From positions 128,494 to 165,188 of the forward strand of contig DF237105.1 in assembly GCA_000708835.1 (NCBI GenBank): a DNA stretch of 36,695 nt, given 5' to 3'. The DNA comes from Klebsormidium nitens. Taxonomy: Eukaryota > Streptophyta > Klebsormidiophyceae > Klebsormidiales > Klebsormidiaceae. Every line of letters starts with the position of its first letter. Position 1 is the stretch's first letter. The translations under genes and the position numbers were made by a program. Of this stretch, positions 21,501 through 31,676 are shown piece after piece. The notes beneath the pieces were generated by a model. That model was given only the letters and a program-made list of their open reading frames with translations. It was not told where the DNA came from and searched no databases.

Positions 21501-24020
21501 GCGAGGGAAGAGGCGAGGAAGCGGGGAATCGAGGGCGGGGGCGGGAGGGAGGACAAGAGGCGGCGGCAGGACGGTAACGAGGGGGGAGATAAAGTGGACG
21601 TTGGGCTCCGAGGGGGGGTGGATTCTGGGCTTGAAAGCCGGGGGGGGGGAGAGGGTCTGGAGTTGAGTCTGGAGGAGAAACGTGCGGCGCAACTAGGGAT
21701 GGCGGCGGGTGTGAGTGAAGCGGAGGAGCGGCGGCACCTGCGGAGCATTCTGGAACGGGTCCTTGGTAAGAGAAGCATATTGGATGGATATAAGTATGCA
21801 TCTGCGTACCTATACATTGGTCATACTACATACCTGCTGTCTCCCTTCTCTCTTTTCTTATGGACATGGCAACCCCTGGGCGCCAGTGTTCAAATATGTA
21901 GTCGTCGATTAGTGGAAAAAAAGCGGCAACTTTCGGCCTCTCTGTTGGAGCGGACTGCGCCACTTAACGGAATGGGCGACCATCAGTAGACAGGAGAATT
22001 GTGAAAACTCGGATTGCTTCATTGAGCCGATAGGCAACACTGTATAAACCCATCACATTCGGTCGTTTTGCAGAAGTCATTGGCAGTTCCAGGCGTCTTT
22101 TTTAGACCGCACCTGTGGATGACCACGAGTGGATCTTTTCATACTACCTGGTAGTTGGAGTGGAGCAAACAGGCAGAACAACCTACTCATGATTTCCGGT
22201 CGTTTGCAGAGGAGAAGCGCCGTCTCGAGGCGTCTCTTTCAGAACAGACCACCGCCCTCGAGCTCGTCACACGGCAAAGACGACACGACGGCAAAAGGGC
22301 GAAACGGGCGGAGGCGGAGTGTCGCACGCTGACCGGTGAGCACAGCCCATTAGACGATGGGTTTGTATCTGAGTTTTAAAGCAGCAAAAAGCTAACACCT
22401 TTTCAGTGATATGGTTCCAAGGGTTCAAGGGGCGGAGGCGGAGTGTCGCACACTGACGGGTGGGGACAGCCCTTCGGAAAAGAAAATTGTAACAGGTGGC
22501 ATGAATACAGGGATATTTTCTGTAATAGAGTCCACTCTGACGTTGCTGAAAGGGCAAAAAACGGGGAGGCGGAGTGTCGCACGCTGACGGGTGACGAAAG
22601 CCCTTGGAATGTCGACCTTAGATTGACAATCTGAATGAGAGTTTGTTTCGTTCAAGATTTTGGTGAGGTCCGGAGAAGGACTCTGGTGATCCATTGAAAG
22701 GGCCCAGAGATCTGGTACGCACTCTCTTTCCTGACGCTTCGTATACGGTCCGGTGTATGGGATTCGAGGAGTTCTGAGGGTGCATTGAATATTTGAGGCT
22801 GCAGTCCTTCGCAATTCCCTCCGAAAGTCGCTTTGCGCTTTGTTTCCTAAGAGACCTGCCGATAATCCACAGAAGACGAACTAGCAAGTATCCGCGTCGC
22901 AACAAACATATGTGTCAGGCTGATGTTACTTCTGTCCAGAACAGCCGAAGTAGATTAAGGCTCGGCGTCGCTTGCAAAGTGTAAGAGCTCATCTGCCATT
23001 CTCTAAGTAATCTGAATATGACTTGACCGAACACGTCGATACCTGGAGCATTTACTCCGTAAACTGTGTTTCCGGCACATATATGTGGACACGCTGGTCC
23101 GGCCATCAAAACTGGACTTGTAAGCGCACTCCAGTTAAGGCAAATCGTGGCAAATCCTGATTCTTTCTTTTACTTCGTCTTTCAGGACGCCTGCACGAGC
23201 AGGGCCTGCGGCTGGAGGCCATTCTGCGCGAGCATGCTGACGTGTGCCACCGGCTGGGGCGGAAGGAACTAGCGGTGGCGGCACTGCAGCGGCACATCAA
23301 GGTCGTCTCAAAGGTACGCACCGTCACACCTCCCCACATCTATAGGGTCAGAAAACACTACGGCTTGACTTGCTCCTTCTGAATTTTGAAAGTTGGTTTG
23401 AATGTCTTTGAGAGGAGTTAGCGGCGTTGACGCTATGGATTCCCATTATCTCAGGATGCGAACGGAACGAGTTCCTCAAACCGCCTCTTACTCTTGAACT
23501 TTGTAACCTTGGGGTGAGTCTGAGAGTTTTGAATCTGCTGAAGAGTCGAATAGTCGTACTGGATAGGGGGCTGCCCTTGACGTAGTTTTCTCCATGTTTT
23601 GAACTACAATTGTAAGGCTTGGACCGGGAAAATGTTCTCTCTGGATCTGGGGACTTGGTTTGGGAGACATACGATAAGCGCTTTCTTATTGCAGATTCGT
23701 GCGTCGTTCTTTTTATCAAGGTTGCCGGCAGATTCGGAATTTGATGGCGATGTAGAAGGTAGTTCGAGAGGCCGAAAGCGGGTGACGTCATCTGCAGACC
23801 AGCCGTTCGCCCACCTTCGCGGTTCTCACGTTCCCAAGAATGTATTTTGATTTCCTTTGCCACTTGCCAGCGTCTGCTGGTTTCACTTTCATCGCTTGGC
23901 CGATTAGATTTTGTCTTAGTAGCTCATCGCATGATTCTCTTTTTGCAGGAGAACCGTGAGCTTCACGAGTCTCTGCGAGACAGGGAGAACAGGATTGTAA
24001 CACTGGAGAGGCATCCTTGA
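9512..24020 (+). CDS. Giant coiled-coil protein (about 2572 residues), 12 exons, function unknown
   Basis: Exons: 9512-9775, 10237-10350, 10864-11088, 11397-11867, 12738-14651, 15283-18054, 18614-18805, 19914-20813, 21225-21765, 22210-22335, 23186-23313, 23949-24020. They total 7719 nt, all in phase. The start ATG directly follows an in-frame TAG (TAGACAATG). Exons 2-3 begin the coiled coil; exon 4 and the start of exon 5 are Gly/Ser/Pro-rich linkers, with GVNSP/SDxExGV-like repeats near 12900-13050. Exons 5 and 6 (1562 residues) are almost pure Glu/Lys/Arg/Leu heptads. At about 17400-17450 a hydrophobic run (LWAVILVAGWCAVV) interrupts them and could be a membrane span. Exon 8 is acidic and Gly-rich; exons 9-12 return to heptads. 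I see no motor, NAB, GRIP or kinase domain. A scaffold, tether or cytoskeletal role is possible but not shown. Introns beside exons 5, 8 and 10 hold echo arrays. Confidence 0.85.
12240..12737 (+). repeat. Array of upstream echoes of coiled-coil exon 5 (acceptor plus exon start)
   Basis: The true exon starts at 12738. Copies start at 12577, 12429 and (decayed) about 12282: steps of 161, 148 and 147 bp. The first two keep a pyrimidine tract and CAG|GTGTC acceptor and read in phase 0 as VSAS.. and VSAN.. before EPTEEMRELLLVV. A 62-base block of the copy at 12429 is identical to the true exon, while the nearer copy has diverged. The copy at 12282 has lost its AG and carries a one-base deletion. 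None has a good donor. Reading on from the copy at 12429 hits a stop at 12648-12650; from the copy at 12577 the frame closes at 12903. Confidence 0.9.
15640..15900 (+). repeat. In-exon 42-bp (14-residue) coding repeat
   Basis: Within exon 6 the protein repeats the pattern LEEALELERAKxGK about six times (ALEAERAKVGK, ALELERVKAGK, VLDLERAKLGE, ALELEREKVAE, ALELERAKS). This is two heptads per unit, visible in DNA as recurring GGAACTAGAGCGGG-like blocks. It suggests recent internal expansion of the coiled coil by unequal exchange. Confidence 0.8.
16395..16720 (+). repeat. In-exon 21-bp (heptad) coding repeat
   Basis: Exon 6 here encodes about fourteen near-perfect heptads of the form SELESVR (for example SVRSEL, GVQTELES, SVQSELES, SVRREFEG, TVRRDLDT, SVRSELES). 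The DNA shows GCGTCCGAAG-like blocks every 21 bases. The regular valine and leucine spacing predicts an unbroken coiled-coil rod. Confidence 0.8.
18089..18390 (+). repeat. Short direct repeats inside intron 6 of the coiled-coil gene
   Basis: GGGCCTTGGCT occurs at 18092 and 18122. A second pair starts GGGAGCC at about 18257 and 18341 (84 bp apart), followed by related CAAGACTTGAGT / CAAGAATCAAGT stretches. These do not match a neighbouring exon edge and may be an older, decayed local duplication. Confidence 0.45.
19210..19913 (+). repeat. Array of five upstream echoes of coiled-coil exon 8
   Basis: The true exon starts at 19914 after CCTAG. Copies start at 19772, 19686, 19538, 19391 and 19219, giving steps of 142, 86, 148, 147 and 172 bp. 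Most repeat the acceptor (CAG, TAG or CCAG) and the exon start, recognisable as LEQSHAASLRELE in the copies at 19391 and 19772 and LEQSDAASLRAL at 19538. The copies at 19391 and 19538 lie 49 codons apart and stay in one open frame. The copies at 19219 and 19686 keep only the first 20-40 bases. Several have the form CAG|GTACRA, which resembles an acceptor and a donor back to back. Confidence 0.9.
20870..21065 (+). repeat. Two downstream echoes of the 3' end of coiled-coil exon 8
   Basis: The exon end block (GGCGACCGTGACAGGCTGCT..GGTCGCCTG) is repeated twice after the exon. The marker GGTCGCCTG starts at 20796 (exon), 20922 and 21047: steps of 126 and 125 bp. The true donor is GAG|GTGAGA at 20813. 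In the copies the matching site is AAAGTTGAG and GAAATCACC, so the donors look dead. Confidence 0.9.
21905..22110 (+). repeat. Two upstream echoes of coiled-coil exon 10
   Basis: The true exon starts at 22210 after TTTGCAG. Copies start at 22074 (TTTTGCAG) and 21913 (GATTAG), giving steps of 136 and 161 bp. The outer copy still reads VEKKRQLSASLLERTAPL, against EEKRRLEASLSEQTTAL in the exon, in the same phase. The inner copy is shorter and diverged but keeps the better acceptor and the GGCGTCT block. Confidence 0.85.
22430..22600 (+). repeat. Two downstream echoes of the 3' end of coiled-coil exon 10
   Basis: The exon end (GCGGAGTGTCGCACGCTGACCG, then donor GTGAGC) recurs twice. The marker GAGTGTCGCA starts at 22317 (exon), 22441 and 22572: steps of 124 and 131 bp. 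The copies keep GACGG|GTGGGG (22459) and GACGG|GTGACG (22590), which are weaker donors. The identity across AGTGTCGCAC.CTGAC is nearly complete. Confidence 0.9.
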
Positions 24021-26225
24021 TAAAAGTAAAGGACGTGTTCAGTTTTAGAGCGTGTACAGCAGCCAGCCAAATGCTTGTCTTTTTGCTGGGCTGAAAAGAA
24101 AATATAGATCAAGGGATTGGTAAAGAAGAGCGACAAGAGGTTCTTGGCTGGTGTATCGATTATATCTACTCTCGAGAGGGGATTCTAAATTGCCCACTAG
24201 ACCAGCTAGTTTTCAAACGTAGCCTCCAGAATGCTCAACTGCACCGGTACGGATTATAACCAGCTTCCCGCGAAGTTGAAGTGCCCAATGTATCTCACCG
24301 ACTCCCTTCGAATCCCGACGTACTCACAGATCACCGTCATAATCGGTGCAAATTAGCGTATATTAATATCACTTGCACGCAACTAGGTGTTCCGGAAGCT
24401 GTACAGTCACGCATTCATATAGCAGTTCTGCTCAGCGGCTGCCTTTGTAACCCTTGCATTAGATGCTGATTCAGGCTAACTCGAGCGACTCACGTAACTA
24501 ACCGCACGCAGCCGGCATAAGTTGTTTTTGCGCCTGACATGGATCACCGAAAGAAACCATTAATGATGATAAACTTGAAAGCTTCCATGAAAGTAACTCG
24601 TACGGCCCACAGCCTGGCACTTGTTAAAGCCGTGCATGCCATTGTCTCATGCAGTTGCAGGGATTGAACTCAATTCTGCCTTAATATATGCATGGGAGGT
24701 CTTTCGTTTTATACGTTCCAACCGTTTATCGCGGTACGGAGGCTCGGCCAATCTCACTGCACAGGCCTGAAAGTCAATCAAAATTAATTCAGAAGGACAA
24801 GTTAGTTGGCGTCTCCAGCCCGGGAGCGCAGCAAATCCTTCGGGGGCGGCCTTTGCGCCTTCAATGCATTGCCCGGTCAGCTAATATTGGCTGCTGACAC
24901 TCGTGAAAAGGCCCCATGCACAGTGTTAGTACTCGGACCAGTACTAGAGTCTCAACTGCAGGCGGGCGGGCCCGGGCCAGCTAGGGCTGACGCAGTACCG
25001 GCAGGGCCGGGCCTCTGGAGCATCAAGCACTGCAAAAACACTAGGGTCAGATTGGTAGATTACGTTGAATAGTAACGAATAATATCACACCGGCCCTGCA
25101 CCCCCCGCAGCCAAATATGTGTACTTCAGCTGTATAATTAAACAGTCACCAACAAGCTAGGATACGTCCTTAGCAGATTGCTTAGTAAACGTCCAATCAC
25201 CAAAAAAGCGGACCTTGCCATGCATGAGTGTTGGGATGCATCGAATAGATCAGTAATATTATCGGTCACGCTGCTAAAAGAGAGATGTGAGGAAGATACG
25301 AGCGCGCCTTCGATTACAAGATTTCCTCGTTACTGGCAACTCGCGAGGTGACGTCCTTCCCCTGTCTCTTGTCGATCCGTTTCATAGCGATCCTCAGTCG
25401 TGAAGAGGCCTAGCTATTACTGGACTCAAGATTGTCCATGCATGACTGAGCTGCGGCAAACTGTTCCGATGAATCGGATCAATACGAAGCAGCCCACATT
25501 TCCGAGCCGTCGATAAGCATTTGAGTCATATTTTCAACGTTCAGGAATCAGGATACGTCCGTCATTGACAAAAACCCTGGCGACCATCAGCGTTTTGGGA
25601 TCTTGTCGAATGTTTGTCGAATCGACATAAAATCAATACAAAATAAAATCAACACGGGATCCAGTGTCGATTCGACGGAGAAGACTTTTCAACCACTATC
25701 TGGATTGTTGATTCAGACGCGAAACTTTATCGACGGTCTTGAAGCTTGTTGAAATCATCTTGAAAATATCCAGTTCGGTAAATCAATGTCGATCACGTAG
25801 CCAGCGTGGCTAAAGAATGTCAACATCAGCTGTGCACCTGCTGCAGTGCATGTCTGGCATTGTTTGCATGCGCTACTACCGGATCTCAGTCTGCCAACTG
25901 AGAAAAGGAGAAGGACCTCAGCCTCAGGTTCTGCAGAAGCACTGGGGCTGTGGTCACCTTAAGATGCAGGTCACTTTTGCCAATTGTGGACACCAGCTGC
26001 TATCCTGCGGGCCATCCTGGGAGCTGATGAGCTTGCGGAGCAACTGTGGAGAGTGGTAGCGCGTCGTGTGGAAGTTAGCATTGCGTTCACTTGAAGCTCT
26101 CTGGCAGTAGTACTTGAATCTCAGTAGCTTAAGATGGAAGACCAGCTAGATCTGCATGGCGGCGGAGCCAGATTCATGGGACTTTTCTCTGGGATTTTGG
26201 GATCCTGGCTTTGTTCTGCTTGAAG
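24021..26225. other. Intergenic region, no gene seen
   Basis: I see no exon with family resemblance on either strand. The stretch 24200-25800 is richer in A+T and in CATGCA/TGCATG words, with an isolated G+C-rich patch (GGGCCCGGGCC at about 24966). A similar patch occurs at about 32115, on the far side of the transposase gene. Bases 25817-26200 may be the 5' leader of the transposase gene. No terminal inverted repeat could be recognised by eye. Confidence 0.4.
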
Positions 26226-29200
26226 ATGGTCAACCACTTCATTGATAATCTTTTTCCCCATCTTTCTCCCACGAGACGAGCAGTTGCACGGACCACCAAT
26301 GGGCAGGGCAGTCCCCTAGGAGGCGGCAGAATTGTGTGTCGTAGATGTAAGAGGAAGTTTGTGTCTTTTCAGCAGCTGACCAACCATCAGCGAAAGGAGG
26401 GGGGCTGCACTCCTCCAAGGTCTACTGCATCTGGTACTGCAGTTGCTTCCTCAACTCCTCCACCATCGTCGCCGCTCCGGCAGTTCAATGCTTTTGATGC
26501 TCCCCTTGGACACTCTCTGTCCCCCGTTCCAGATTCCCTAACTCCTCCACAAAACCATACTTCTAGTCAGGATGCAGCTGGCGCGGGTAACTCTGAAGAA
26601 GCTGATACTTCATACCACCATTTAATATCTCCAGAGCCAAGGACATCTGCAGTAGGACAGCAGGTAGGCGCGCGCTTTGAACAGATTCCTTGCCGCGATG
26701 GGCCCAGCACCTTTGCTTCTGAAGATCCAGAAGAAGAGAAGAGGCAAGAGGTAGTAGCATTCATCAAAAACTGCAATGGGGGCAAAGGGCTCTCACGAAA
26801 GGACCAGAACTGGCTACTGAGTTTCGCCGAGGTTCCTGGGTTGGAGAGCGATAAGGACGTGCAGAAGCATATTGACGCGCTTCCGAAACCAGTGAGCCCC
26901 AATTCTGCCACAATCTCCTGTGAGCTTGGCCAGTGGATCTTCGGATTGTGTGGGCCTGAGAGGGACAAGAAAGTGGATGCCTTCTGATGGTGGCCTCTTT
27001 ATTGCAATCTATGAATGCAGCCTGTGGAGACTGTCTCAATGGGCAGCCTCAAACCTCAAGTGTCTACCAGATACCAGTTTGTCGGTTGTACCTTCATCGC
27101 TAGGCCCTTTAGCTGGAAGTCCTTCAGCTGTGAGCTTTGGTGGTACGGGAAGTTTCATTGTCCATCTATGAGCAAGCAGTGTAAACTTATGCATTCCGTC
27201 GGTATTCAGTGTCAAGGGTCATGTCTTTCCCCTTATCGTCTTTCATTTTAAGTTCAGGAGCTTTTGGTTTTAGCATGAGGATCTGGTAGCTGATAGATCG
27301 TGGTTTGTTTGCTACGCAGGAAGGCTGGTCCAGGATCAACCTTGCGGACCCCACGGATGGACAAGACCTCTTCCTCGACTATTGTGATGCATATACTGCT
27401 GTTTTGGATCTGTGGAGGGATCCCATACACGCTGGAAAGCTGATCTTGAAGCCGAGGGTACTGCGCGGCAGAAATGGGGAGCGCCGGTACAAAGAGGCCC
27501 ATACCAGCGTCTGGTGGAATGAAATGCAGGTAGGCTTTTTCAGACCTGACCCGCGGCTAAGTGGTTTTGCTTCTTTTGAAGTTCTGGTTATGTTTGCAGT
27601 TCCTCAAGATCCAACTTTGAGCAGCAAGTTATGAGAGAGCTTCTGCAGCGATGTATCCAAGTGGGCAGCCGTCAACGTTCCTCCAGGGACAAAAGCGAAG
27701 TTGAGATGAGTGTGGACACTATTCTTGAAGCATTCAGGACTGTGGTTGTTCACATAAGTGTGTCTGCATTTGCAGAAGTTGATTCCCGCTTCGGACACAG
27801 TGCTGGCGCTGATCCTTTACAGCGATGGGACACCGCTCAGTTTGAGCGGACGACTCAAAGTGCGCCCGGTCATTTTGAGCCTTGCCAACATTCCCAAGGA
27901 GCTTAGGGGGAAGCTGTCTGGTTGGGTTCTCGTGGGCTACATTCCATACGTGGAACCACGTCCAGAGTTTAGTCTCGCGGAGGGCTCGGAGGCGCTCCGC
28001 TTACGGCAGCTCCAGATATGGCACGACTCCTATCGGAAGATTCTGGAGCGCTTGAAACTTTACACTCTGACGTAAGGTTCTGGATCCATAGTTTGTTCAG
28101 GTCACCGCACAGTCAAGTTTTCTAGGCTGGTTTACTTCCTTGTCTGTCTTGGACCTGGGATCAGTTGGCTTGTAGCTCAACAACTGTTAATACCTGAGAA
28201 TGTTTTTGTTCTTGTGATCATGTCTACGAGTGAAGTGAGACCTCTCAAATGGGGAGCACCTTCTCATTGAACTTGTTTCTTGTGCAGGGGCATGGAGGTT
28301 GAGGATGCAAACGGAGTAAAGACGACAGTTTGGCCCATGATATACGCCGTCGTAACTGACTGGCAGGAAGGATGTGTCGCTGCAGGTACAAAGAGCGGCA
28401 ACAAGACCAATTGTCCTTGTCATACGTGCCTTGTGTTGGCTTGCGATCTTGACGATCTAGTTGCAGGCAGACGCGCCGAGCTGCGGACAGAGACAAGGAT
28501 GAAGCAGATCTACGATCAGGTTGTGGAGCTCCACAAGAAGGGGGGGTGCACTGCGGTCATTGAGTCCTCAAAGGCTGGTCAGCAAACCCGGTTGAGGTAC
28601 GTGGAGGTTCTGCTTGTCATCCTTTGCACTCAAGAGATAGGGTTTTGGGCGTCAAGTAGTATGAATGATAACCTTGTATATTGCGCCGCAATCAGCTCAT
28701 GCACAATCTGCCTGGCAAAAGCGTCGAAGGCTGCCAGTGTTACTGCCATCTGCTGATCTCTGCATTGATGCGATTCAGTCTCCTTGAGAAGAATGATGCG
28801 GCTGTCCAGGCTGGTCGTGAGCGCTTATCTTCAAAACACGGGCAAATTCAAATCAGTATTTCTACAGTCCGACCCGCATCAGGGCTTGAATCAAGAGTCT
28901 TTTCCTACTACCGATTGGAGTTCGGGAATCTGCACAAGTCTGTATGGGTTGGATCATCTGATCTCCGTTTGATCTGAGCACTGCGTTTTGCAGAACGCGC
29001 TGTGGGATTGGAAGGGCGGCAACACAAAGTCTGGGAACGTTTATCGTTCCATACTACCAGAGATCATGCACCAGGTATGCGGCGTCACAACGCAGCCTGT
29101 GACTTTGTTTCAAAGTTTCGTTTTGCTACTTTATCCTTCTCCAAACGGCTGCTGAACTGAGGTAACTTTACTGAACTTGAAATTCCAAGCAACACCGGCA

Positions 29201-31676
29201 AAAGGGTGGTCTTTCCGTCCTTCCCGACGCAGACATCCCGTCCAGATCCTGCTCAGATTTTCAAAAAGCACTACGCTTTGTTCTGGCAGCTAGACCACGG
29301 GGTAGTACCCATGCTCTTCGAGCTCGTGGGCAACTACGCCAAGGACAAGTTTGGAGCGAAGGAAGGGAATAAGCGCCTGGCTTTAGCGAACAAGCGCTTT
29401 CTTTCTTTCCGGAACACACACCCGGGTCTCCGCCTGCCCAACATCGACTTCCTCGGCGGTTCCTCTTTTGTGACTGCCTTCGAGCATCGGCACAGTCTGT
29501 CGGTGGGTGTACGGTCTCAGCAGATCTCTGTTTGACCGGTGATTCTACCGTTGGTTGCTGTTAACTCAATTCCGGGTGCCTATACCCGTAAGGTACTGCT
29601 GATCTGATCTGATTCTAAGCCACTCGAATCAAAGGGAATGCCCTACGTTGATGTGGACTTGACGGTTATCTGATCAAAGGACGAACGTAGCAACTTGTAG
29701 TCCCTGGTTCTCCAATCTCGTTGGTTACAACTCCGAATATTGAATCGTCCACACAGCCTGCCACGGAGACTTCTCTTTTTCCGCCTCTTTGCAGGTGGCC
29801 GTCTATGCAGTCGTGGGCGTCTTTACCCTGCCCAATGGGCGTGACGAGATAACTCCTCTTTTTCGAGACTTTGCTGATGTGTACCTTGACTTCGCAGTCA
29901 GGCACAAGAGCCGAGGTCACACCGATGCGTCCTTGGCCAAGGTCGACGCTGATTGGGATAAGGTTCTAGCTAAGATGAAGAGGATTTTGCCATACCAGGC
30001 CTCGGGTTGGGGCACCTCAAAGGTACACACGAACGCGCATTCGACCGAGTCGGTCAGTCTTAAAGGTCTCCCCGGGGAGTACTCTGCCGATAATTACGAG
30101 TCGAGTCACAAGAGGACGGCGAAGAATCCCTTCAGGGCTTCCAACAAAAACCATATGCAGCTGCAAATGGTAAAGCATGTGACCGACCGACTCGCCCTTC
30201 GAAAAGCGGGGAAGGATTACTTCGTTCCAACTCAAAAGGAGACGGCTCTCCGAAAACGGGTGAGTTGTTTTTCGCAGGCTTGGCCCCTTGCATCCTTTTA
30301 TTCTTGCAAGTGCTGTCCTTCTCTTTCCTGGTCTCTGTTCATGTCTGTTTCTCCTTCCTTTGTTGATTTGTCGGGATGTTCTGGAGCGTTTCGACCAACT
30401 GAAACTTCTCGAAGTTCATCAAGCGCTCAGTGAGGGGGCTTTTCACATTGCCAATGGTGTTTGACGCGCTTTGAAGGCTCGACTGCTTCTACAGGACTAT
30501 CTCTAAAACTATCTGGTTGTTGCGAGTGGGTGTGTTTCTTCCTCTTGGTCGATCTTGCCTAAACATCTTGACGTTCCTGCCTGCCACAAAGTAGGCTAAC
30601 TTTGCGTGGATGCAACGCTACAGATGATTTTCTCCAAAAGATGTTTTTTTTTCATCCTGATTGCAGGCTAGGGACCAGAAGACCAACCTGCTAAGCGTGA
30701 AAGGTCGCCCTCTCCGGCTCTTCCGACTGTCCAGGCAGTCCCTGCGGGATGGCAATCGAGATCCCGCACTTCTCGCACAGCCCGAGCTGGTCCATCTCGA
30801 GCGCGTTCTTCGTTCGCACCTCGGGGGAAATCCCAGAGGTACGCGAGCTTTGCTGGCGAACCTTCCTACCGTCCAAGACGCCAAGGTGAGAGGTGACTGA
30901 GATCGACCGATTCAACTCTGTTTTGGGTTTGTGCTGCTACATCGCAACGTTCTGGTAGTTCTTTGGACTGCGGTCGTTTAGATTCGAAGCTCTTCAAGAA
31001 GTGAGCAAGTTGTGGATGCGACGAAGTTGATTGTGTAATGATGCTCAGTCCTCAAAGCGGAAGCTTTGGTTCGAACGATGAATTCTGCTTAAGTCTTATG
31101 TCATTAGATTGCCAAAGGATTGCTTGCTTTCGGTGCTACAGTCGCCGAAACGTTGAAGCTGTTGTACACTGTTGACGACAATTGTCATTCTGCCGGGTGC
31201 GAAGCTCAACGGGTTCGCTTCTCATTATGCAGGTTATACGACACATGACGCTTGCGATTGCAAGAGCGCGCCAGCCTGACGGCAGTTTGAAGACGGAGTT
31301 GGCTCGGGCGAACCCATGCTTCGGGCAGAACAAGCGGCCCGTTTTCAGCAGCGTGGTTGTGGATGGAGTAGGGCCGGAACGACGAGGGCGATTGGAGCGG
31401 ACCGATTGGTATGCACAGCTTCGTTTGTTGTTTTCCTGTGTTGATCACCGAGGTCGGAAGCGCGCCTATGCGTTCGTGAAGTGGTATCAGAAAACGGGCC
31501 CACAAGACGGAACGAGGAGCGTTCGTTTGAAATGGGAAATGGTAAACGGGCCCAACGGGGTTGAGCAGGTTCGGTATGACGTCATAGGTCTTCAGACAAT
31601 AAAACGGCTCGAGCACATTCTCCCAGATCCAAATAACGAAGGTATGTTTTATGTCAATGAAACGCGTCTGGTCTAG
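26226..31676 (+). CDS. Plavaka-like (CMC/EnSpm) transposase, spliced and probably decayed
   Basis: Proposed exons: 26226-26972, 27320-27529, about 27638-27700, 27776-28071, 28288-28596, 28779-28941, 28994-29074, 29257-29502, 29795-30259, 30667-30885, 31233-31676. All phases agree except around the third exon, where a TGA lies in frame just before it and no in-phase donor is visible. The N-terminus has a C2HC zinc finger (C38, C41, H54, C61), as Plavaka proteins do. The core includes ILYSDGTPL, ILSLANIPKELR, a CPCHTC knuckle, LPEIMHQ, PGLRLPNIDFL and NYESSHKRTAKNPFRASNK. The end is FYVNETRLV. In the family the block at LPEIMHQ usually has Asp (DxLHQ); here it is Glu, so catalysis may be lost. 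The family call is from motif order, remembered rather than searched. Confidence 0.75.
26226..31676 (+). mobile_element. Remnant DNA transposon of Plavaka type (limits unknown)
   Basis: This is the coding core of the element described in the transposase entry. Outer limits are not defined: I could not identify terminal inverted repeats or a target-site duplication in 24021-26225 or 31677-33227. The in-frame stop near 27632 and the unusual catalytic block suggest an old, inactive copy or one kept for another role. Confidence 0.6.
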
